From NCBI GenBank assembly GCA_046350295.1, contig JAXMAR010000002.1:62001-126000 (forward strand): DNA of 64,000 bases, written 5' to 3'. Below the pieces are notes generated by a model. It had not been told where the DNA came from and ran no database searches. It saw nothing but the letters and a program-made list of their open reading frames with translations. The position numbers and the translations under genes were made by a program. The DNA is from JAXMAR01 sp046350295 (GTDB lineage: Bacteria > Planctomycetota > Planctomycetia > Gemmatales > Gemmataceae). Below are positions 59,253-64,000 of this stretch, piece after piece. Every line of letters starts with the position of its first letter. The first letter of the stretch is position 1.

Positions 59253-60290
59253 ATGAAGCGTTTTTTGGCGGCGGGGCTGATCTGCCTGGTCGGCGCCGGG
59301 GCTTACGCCGCGGGGGAGCGGCCGGACGGGTCGGCGATTCCGAATGTCGAGAAGCGGGACATTGCGGCGCGCGCGGACGGGAAGCCGCGGACGATCTCGC
59401 CGGAGGGCGTCGCCTACCTGGACAAGCTGCGCAAACGAACGCCGTTCGGCGCGAAGGAGTTCGATCTGGCGGCGCTGCGCGCCGGCATGGGAGGCCGCCG
59501 TGAGCCGAAGAGCAAGGACATCAAGCTCATTCGGGTCAAGGTGGGCGACATTCCCTGCGAGTGGGTGCTGGCGCCCGGCGCCGATCCTGACGTGAGGCTC
59601 CTGTACCTGCACGGCGGCGGGTTTGTGTCGGGGTGCGGCGGCTACTATCTCACGGTGGCGGCGCATCTTTCGACGGCGGCGAAGTGCGCGGTGCTCTTGC
59701 CCGACTACCGGCTGGCTCCGGAGCACCGCTTCCCCGCCGGCATCGAGGATTGCGTCCGCGCTCATGAATGGCTGCTCGCGAACGGCCCGTCCGGCCGGGC
59801 GCCCGCCCGCGTCACTTTCATCGCGGGCGACTCAGCGGGCGGCTGCCTTACGCTGTCAACGCTGCTCGCTCTGCGTGACCGGAAGCTCAAGCTGCCGGCC
59901 TGTGCGATTCCTATTTCGCCGGTCACCGACCTCACGCTGGCAAGCGAGTCGTTGAAGACCGCGCACGATCCGATCATCAGCGCGAAGACCATGCCGGTCT
60001 TCCGGGAGCACTACCTGAGCAAGGGCGATCCCCGGGACCCGCTGGCATCCCCGGTCTTCGGTGACTACCGCGGCATGCCGCCGCTTTTGATTCAGGTCGG
60101 TGAGCACGAAATGCTGCGCGATGACGCTGTTCGCGTCGCGCGCAAGGCGCGCGCGGACGGCGCGCGCGTCAAGCTCGAAGTCTGGCCCGGCATGTTTCAC
60201 GTCTTCCAGTCCCACGAGCCGCTGCTGCCGGAGGCGCGCGAGGCCTTCGAGCACATCGCCGCATTCATGCGTTCGTCGACGCCGCCTTGA
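59253..60290 (+). CDS. alpha/beta hydrolase (HSL-type esterase), exported
   Basis: 345 residues. Signal peptide MKRFLAAGLICLVGAGAYAA. HSL/BD-FAE-type fold: LLYLHGGGFVSGCGGYY supplies the oxyanion hole, IAGDSAGGCLTLSTLLA the nucleophile Ser, VGEHEMLRDD the acid and GMFHVFQ the His. Likely an acyl-esterase acting on small esters or acetylated sugars in the periplasm. It starts 19 bases after the dehydrogenase gene and is probably co-transcribed. Confidence 0.9.
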   Translation: MKRFLAAGLICLVGAGAYAAGERPDGSAIPNVEKRDIAARADGKPRTISPEGVAYLDKLRKRTPFGAKEFDLAALRAGMGGRREPKSKDIKLIRVKVGDIPCEWVLAPGADPDVRLLYLHGGGFVSGCGGYYLTVAAHLSTAAKCAVLLPDYRLAPEHRFPAGIEDCVRAHEWLLANGPSGRAPARVTFIAGDSAGGCLTLSTLLALRDRKLKLPACAIPISPVTDLTLASESLKTAHDPIISAKTMPVFREHYLSKGDPRDPLASPVFGDYRGMPPLLIQVGEHEMLRDDAVRVARKARADGARVKLEVWPGMFHVFQSHEPLLPEAREAFEHIAAFMRSSTPP

Positions 60291-60320
60291 ATCGGTTCGG
60301 GATTGGCTCCGGTGAAAGAA

Positions 60321-60391
60321 ATGGCGGTTTCGCGACGGTTCAGGCCAGGTCCGGCTCGGCTCGCCGGACCTACCGCGAGGTCGCGCACGCT
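60321..60391 (+). repeat. 71-bp interspersed repeat, copy 2
   Basis: Pairs with 43535-43605. It contains the same hairpin core and ends within the stop codon of the convergent DUF1549/1553 gene. Confidence 0.85.
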
Positions 60392-62462
60392 ATTCCGCGT
60401 AGACGAACTCATTCAGATTGAAGATCACGCGGCACACCTGGGTCAACGCCTCGCACCGCGCCTGGGCCGCGCTGGCGTCCGGCGCCTCCGCGGCGAACCG
60501 TTTCGCCTGTTGGTCGAGGAACGCCTTGATGGCGGCGCGTTCCCGCGCGGACGGCAGACGCGCCAGGGCGAGGCGAAACGCGTGATCGATCTGCCGCTCT
60601 GGATCATCGCCGGCTTCCTTCCGCAGCCGTTCCGCGAAGAAGCGCGACTGCTCCTGCACGAAGTCGCCGTTGAACAGGTTCAGCGCCTGCGGGGCCACGG
60701 TCGTCACCAGCCTCTTGTCGCTGGAGCGCGTCGTGTCGCACACGTCGAGCACCTCGAGCATCGGCACGACCAGGGCGCGTTTGACGAAGGCGTACACGGT
60801 CCGGCGCGACGCTTCCTCCGGACTCGATACCTTCCAGACCTTTTCCAGGTCGCTGTTGCCCGCCAGCGCTTCCTTCGGGATCGGCAGGAAGACGCTCGGG
60901 CCGTACATCTTCGGATTGAGTCGGCCGCTCACCGCGAGGGCCGAGTCGCGGATCGCCTCCGCCTCCAGCCGGCGATAGGGGAAGCGCCAGAAGAGCGTGT
61001 TGTCCGGATCGGCTTTGGCGTACTCGGCGTGCGGCGCCTTGCTCATGCGATAGGTGTTGCTGGCGACGATGAGGGCGTGCAGCTTCTTGATCGACCAGCC
61101 GTTCTCGACGAACCAGCTCGCCAGCCAGTCGAGCAGTTCAGGGTGGGTCGGCGCCTGTCCCGCCGTGCCGAAGTCGCTCGGCGTCCGCACGATGCCCTGG
61201 CCGAAGTGATAATGCCAGACGCGGTTGACGATGACGCGGGCGGTCAGCGGATTCTCCGGGCCGGCGATCCATTTCGCCAACGTCAGACGACGAAGGCTCG
61301 TTCGCTCCGGCGCCGGGAATGTCGGTTGCTTGTCCACCAGCACCGCGGGAAAGCCCGGCTGCACCTCGGGCCCGGGCCGCGCCGCCTTGCCGCGCACGAG
61401 AAGATGCGTGACGGGGACCTTGCCCGGGGGTTCCGTCATGAAGTAGCCGCGCGGCAGATCGGGCGTCTCCTTCTTGAGCGCGGCGATGCGGGCCTCGAGC
61501 TCCGCCTGTCCGTCCTTGGGCGTGCTCTTGCGTAGCTCCGCGATGCGGCGATCGCGCGCCGCTAGCGCATCCAACTCCGTCCGGCCGCCGATGGGGGAGT
61601 CCAGCTCCGTCCGCCCGCTGCGCGGTCGCTGGAGCGGATCGAAGATCGCGACCATGCGGTAGTAATCGTGCATGGTCAGCGCCTCGAACTTGTGATTGTG
61701 ACACCGCGCGCAGCCCATGGTCAGGCCGAGGAACGCTAGCGAGGTCGTGCCAATCATGTCGTCGAGCTGATCGAAGCGGTCCTCGGCGGGATCGGCCGGC
61801 TCGTCGTCCCAGGGCCCGAGGCGATGAAAGCCGGTCGCGATCAGCGTTTCCGCATTCGTGTCCGGCAATTCGTCTCCCGCGATTTGCTCGAGGATGAAAC
61901 GATCGAACGGCTTGTCGTCGTTGAAGGCCCGGATCACGTAATCCCGGTAGCGCCAGACGTGGGGCTTGGCGGCGTCGCGCTCGTAGCCGGCCGACTCGGC
62001 GTAGCGCGCCACGTCGAGCCAGTGCCGGGCCCAGCGCTCGCCGTAGGTAGGCCGGCCAAGCAGGCCCTTGGCGACGGCGTCGAGGTCGGGGTTCCTGGCG
62101 AAGGCGTCCTGTTCCGCGATCGTGGGCGGTAAGCCGGTCAGATCCAGGTGAACGCGGCGCAGCAGGGTAGGCGAGGGCGCCGGCGCCGATGGCTGCCATC
62201 CCTTCGCCTCCAGCCTGGCGAGGATGAAGGCGTCGATGGGATTGCGGACCCAGGCGGCGTCCTTTACGGCCGGGACGACGGGTTTCGTCACCTTCTGAAA
62301 CGCCCAATGCCGCCGGTGGGGAGGGCTTGATGCGGGCATCGAAGCGGGCGAGATCGATCTCGGGCTCCTGGCCCAGAGAGGCGGGCAGGCGAGGAGCGCG
62401 AGGACGATGCTGACGAGGGCGCGGCGGCGTGCGCTTCCCAGGGACGATGCGTTTTGGGACAC
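60390..62462 (-). CDS. DUF1549/DUF1553 cytochrome-type protein
   Basis: 690 residues from GTG 62462, which has AAGGAGA seven bases upstream. Signal peptide-like VSQNASSLGSARRRALVSIV then LALLACPPLWARS. DUF1549: NPIDAFILARLEAKGW, RVHLDLTGLPPT, WARHWLDVARYAESAGYERD, LGLTMGCARCHNHKFEAL with CXXCH. DUF1553: ARVIVNRVWHYHFGQGIVRT, SDFGTAGQAPTHPELLDWLA, LVTTVAPQALNLFNGDFV. No N-terminal PSCyt1 cytochrome domain is present, unlike many relatives. A partner DUF1501 gene is not adjacent. Confidence 0.9.
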   Translation of the reverse strand: MSQNASSLGSARRRALVSIVLALLACPPLWARSPRSISPASMPASSPPHRRHWAFQKVTKPVVPAVKDAAWVRNPIDAFILARLEAKGWQPSAPAPSPTLLRRVHLDLTGLPPTIAEQDAFARNPDLDAVAKGLLGRPTYGERWARHWLDVARYAESAGYERDAAKPHVWRYRDYVIRAFNDDKPFDRFILEQIAGDELPDTNAETLIATGFHRLGPWDDEPADPAEDRFDQLDDMIGTTSLAFLGLTMGCARCHNHKFEALTMHDYYRMVAIFDPLQRPRSGRTELDSPIGGRTELDALAARDRRIAELRKSTPKDGQAELEARIAALKKETPDLPRGYFMTEPPGKVPVTHLLVRGKAARPGPEVQPGFPAVLVDKQPTFPAPERTSLRRLTLAKWIAGPENPLTARVIVNRVWHYHFGQGIVRTPSDFGTAGQAPTHPELLDWLASWFVENGWSIKKLHALIVASNTYRMSKAPHAEYAKADPDNTLFWRFPYRRLEAEAIRDSALAVSGRLNPKMYGPSVFLPIPKEALAGNSDLEKVWKVSSPEEASRRTVYAFVKRALVVPMLEVLDVCDTTRSSDKRLVTTVAPQALNLFNGDFVQEQSRFFAERLRKEAGDDPERQIDHAFRLALARLPSARERAAIKAFLDQQAKRFAAEAPDASAAQARCEALTQVCRVIFNLNEFVYAE

Positions 62463-62540
62463 CGTTGTTCTCCTTGCTGGAGATACGGGGACTCCGATCA
62501 GGATATCGCGCGGCGCCTGGCCGTGCACTTCCGCGCATGA

Positions 62541-62572
62541 GAAAAGCCGGCCGCATGTTTGCCCGGCCGGCT
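62541..62572 (-). terminator. rho-independent terminator candidate
   Basis: On the minus strand AGCCGG... pairs over 9 bases (AGCCGGGCA loop region) and ends CGGCCGGCTTTTC. It follows the VWA gene and its palindrome at 62599. Confidence 0.5.
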
Positions 62573-62598
62573 CGTGGTCGAGAAGGGTTTTCAGAACC

Positions 62599-62625
62599 AC
62601 GTGGGGCAGGCCGCCTGCCCCACGT
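62599..62625. repeat. 12-bp inverted repeat
   Basis: ACGTGGGGCAGG-CCG-CCTGCCCCACGT, perfect arms, 10 bases past the stop of the VWA gene. The GTGGGGCAGG/CCTGCCCCAC form looks like a dispersed palindrome. Confidence 0.65.
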
Positions 62626-62635
62626 TGGGAATCCA

Positions 62636-63802
62636 TCACTTCTTCTTCGGTGTGATCGCCTCGTACTCGATGCCGCTGCGCCGGGCCTGGAGGCGCAGGA
62701 TGCCGAGCACTTCGTTCTCGAAGCTGGTCGGGGCGGCGAGCTTGGTGTCCTCGGCCATCTTCTTGGCGATGAACTCGTTGCGTTTCTTTTCGAGGTCGAG
62801 GACGCGCTTGCTCATTTCCTGGCGTTCCTTGTCGAGCTTTGCCAGAATTTCCTTCTGCTCGGCGAGGCTCTTGCCGGCCAGCTCCTTGGGCAGCTCCTCT
62901 TTCTTGATGTCTTCGAGCTTGACCTTGTCATCCTTGATGGCCTTGAGCAGGTCGTGGGCGGTGCCGCCCGAGCGGGCGAGGAAGCCGGCCCGGGGCGCGG
63001 CGGAGGCGCCGCCCAACGAATAAGTGACGCCGAGCGCCTTCGCTGCGCTGTCCTTCGCGGCCGGGTCGCCGTAGACGAGCGTCGTTTCCGAGAACTTGAC
63101 GCTCAGCTCGGCCAGCTCCTTGTCGAAGGGGGTGGCGATGGCGACGACCGGGCCGCCGTCCGCCTCGATCTGAACGAACGAGCCCTCGGCCAGGCGGCAG
63201 ATCTTGAGCCAGTGGTCCTTGGCGGTCGGGCTCGAGCCGCACAGGACGGTGTTGATGATGATGTCCCGCTTCACCGCTTCCTTGCAGGTGTCCGGGTACT
63301 TGACGTCGTCCGGATAGTCCATGTGAGGCGGAGCGTCGCCGACGAGGAAGATCATCTTCAGGGTCTTCTTGTCCTTGCTCCAAGTGATCTTGTGGACGGC
63401 GTCGTAGAGGGCCTGGTTGACGCTCTCGGGCTCGTCGCCCCCCTCGTCGGCCTTGAAGCCCATGAGGTGACCGTGGATCGAGTCGAGGTCGTCGCTCAGG
63501 TCGAAGACTTTGGTGATGTAGGAGTCGCCGCGGTCGCGATAGGCGACGAGGCCCATCTTGACGGCCGGGTTCGGCTTGCCGCTGGCGATCTGGTTGGCGA
63601 TGGACCAGATCTTCTTCTTGGCGGCATCGATGAGGCCGCCCATGCTGCCCGTCGTGTCGAGGCAGAAGACGACCTCGACCTTCGGCTTGGCGGCCGGTTT
63701 GACCGTTTCCTTGGCGGGCTTGTCGTCCGCCCGGACGCCGCCGCCCGCGAAGGCGAGCAGGGACAGGGCGGCGAGGATGAAGAAGGACTTGCGCGTGGAC
63801 AT
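62636..63802 (-). CDS. exported von Willebrand A domain protein
   Basis: 388 residues. Signal peptide MSTRKSFFILAALSLLAFAG ending GGVRADD. The VWA domain (about 42-250) has the MIDAS motif CLDTTGSMGGLIDAAK, then DEGGDEPESVNQALYDAV and FLVGDAPPHMDYPDD. A long coiled coil rich in Lys/Glu follows (about 290-365: KLDKERQEMSKRVLDLEKK). This pattern is common in planctomycetes, and its ligand is unknown. AGGGAGG lies eight bases before the ATG. Confidence 0.88.
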   Translation of the reverse strand: MSTRKSFFILAALSLLAFAGGGVRADDKPAKETVKPAAKPKVEVVFCLDTTGSMGGLIDAAKKKIWSIANQIASGKPNPAVKMGLVAYRDRGDSYITKVFDLSDDLDSIHGHLMGFKADEGGDEPESVNQALYDAVHKITWSKDKKTLKMIFLVGDAPPHMDYPDDVKYPDTCKEAVKRDIIINTVLCGSSPTAKDHWLKICRLAEGSFVQIEADGGPVVAIATPFDKELAELSVKFSETTLVYGDPAAKDSAAKALGVTYSLGGASAAPRAGFLARSGGTAHDLLKAIKDDKVKLEDIKKEELPKELAGKSLAEQKEILAKLDKERQEMSKRVLDLEKKRNEFIAKKMAEDTKLAAPTSFENEVLGILRLQARRSGIEYEAITPKKK

Positions 63803-63897
63803 GAATTCCCTCCCTTTGGCTTTCAGTTGACGCCAGCAGTAAGACGAGAATGGGGCGGGGACGGTTTGCCTGCCCGAGGTAAGTAGGATCAATCGCT

Positions 63898-64000
63898 CTA
63901 CCGCAGCGGCAGGTAACGAACTTGGCCTTCCCATTCGCCTGCGTGGCTGCAACACGCCAAGAGTAGTACCTCCTCGATGGCGTTCCCGATCGGGACGTGT
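63898..64000 (-). CDS. C-terminal end of an unidentified protein
   Basis: On the minus strand the frame is open from the right edge to TAG. The visible residues include VPIGNAIEEVLLLACCSHAG and end RYLPLR. Partial gene; nothing recognised. It may be a chance reading, but its GC-rich codons and coherent ending argue for a real 3-prime end. Confidence 0.35.
   Translation of the reverse strand, partial: HVPIGNAIEEVLLLACCSHAGEWEGQVRYLPLR

Overview
The window reads as a chromosomal segment of a high-GC planctomycete, most like the Gemmataceae/Isosphaeraceae side of the phylum. The indicators are a DUF1501 protein with a twin-arginine signal, DUF1549/DUF1553 cytochrome-type proteins, a PQQ-like dehydrogenase carrying CXXCH motifs, a Ser/Thr kinase fused to WD40 repeats with DMG in place of DFG, a ThuA-like protein and many secreted proteins. 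No species can be named from the sequence alone. I saw no tRNA, rRNA, CRISPR array, prophage or complete insertion sequence.

Layout. 1-8.2 kb: end of a DUF1501 gene, an Rpn/PDDEXK_2 nuclease, a class III aminotransferase, a sugar nucleotidyltransferase, a small lipoprotein, a degenerate hybrid histidine kinase, a 46-residue membrane protein and a GlmU-like sugar enzyme. 8.2-12.9 kb: a five-gene Bat (BatA-BatE) operon on the minus strand. 13.3-20.4 kb: a secreted small protein and a minus-strand operon (aldose epimerase, RsmC-like methyltransferase, aroA, a secreted coiled-coil protein, a glycosyltransferase). 20.6-29.7 kb: a conserved unknown, a giant membrane/TPR protein, a DUF4058 protein, a Bacteroidetes/fungal-type ilvC, two FKBP isomerases and an atypical metallophosphoesterase. 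29.8-33.3 kb: a TIR-like protein, a B12 radical-SAM protein and a shortened CsrA in one minus-strand run. 33.5-43.5 kb: HEAT proteins, WD40 kinase, rplU, pyrG, a broken DUF2283 gene and a tandem pair of HEAT/CXXCH genes, one of them broken. 43.7-64 kb: ThuA, NUDIX, a DUF1549/1553 plus DUF1501 pair, BamD-like and LptE-like lipoproteins, PQQ propeller plus two YkgJ proteins, a TIGR04283 glycosyltransferase, a WD40 protein, the PQQ/CXXCH dehydrogenase, an esterase, a second DUF1549/1553 protein and a von Willebrand A protein.

Two cross-cutting features matter. First, at least ten genes are interrupted by single-base frameshifts, mostly in G/C runs, including pyrG, which is normally essential. 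Most of these are probably sequence errors rather than true pseudogenes, and the frames are stitched here accordingly. Second, the window is seeded with short interspersed repeats: a 28-29 bp element found at gene 5-prime ends and inside coding sequences, a hairpin with compensatory base changes between copies, and several large palindromes.

The most unusual gene context is the TIR-like plus B12 radical-SAM pair at 29.9-33.3 kb. Its function is unknown to me.
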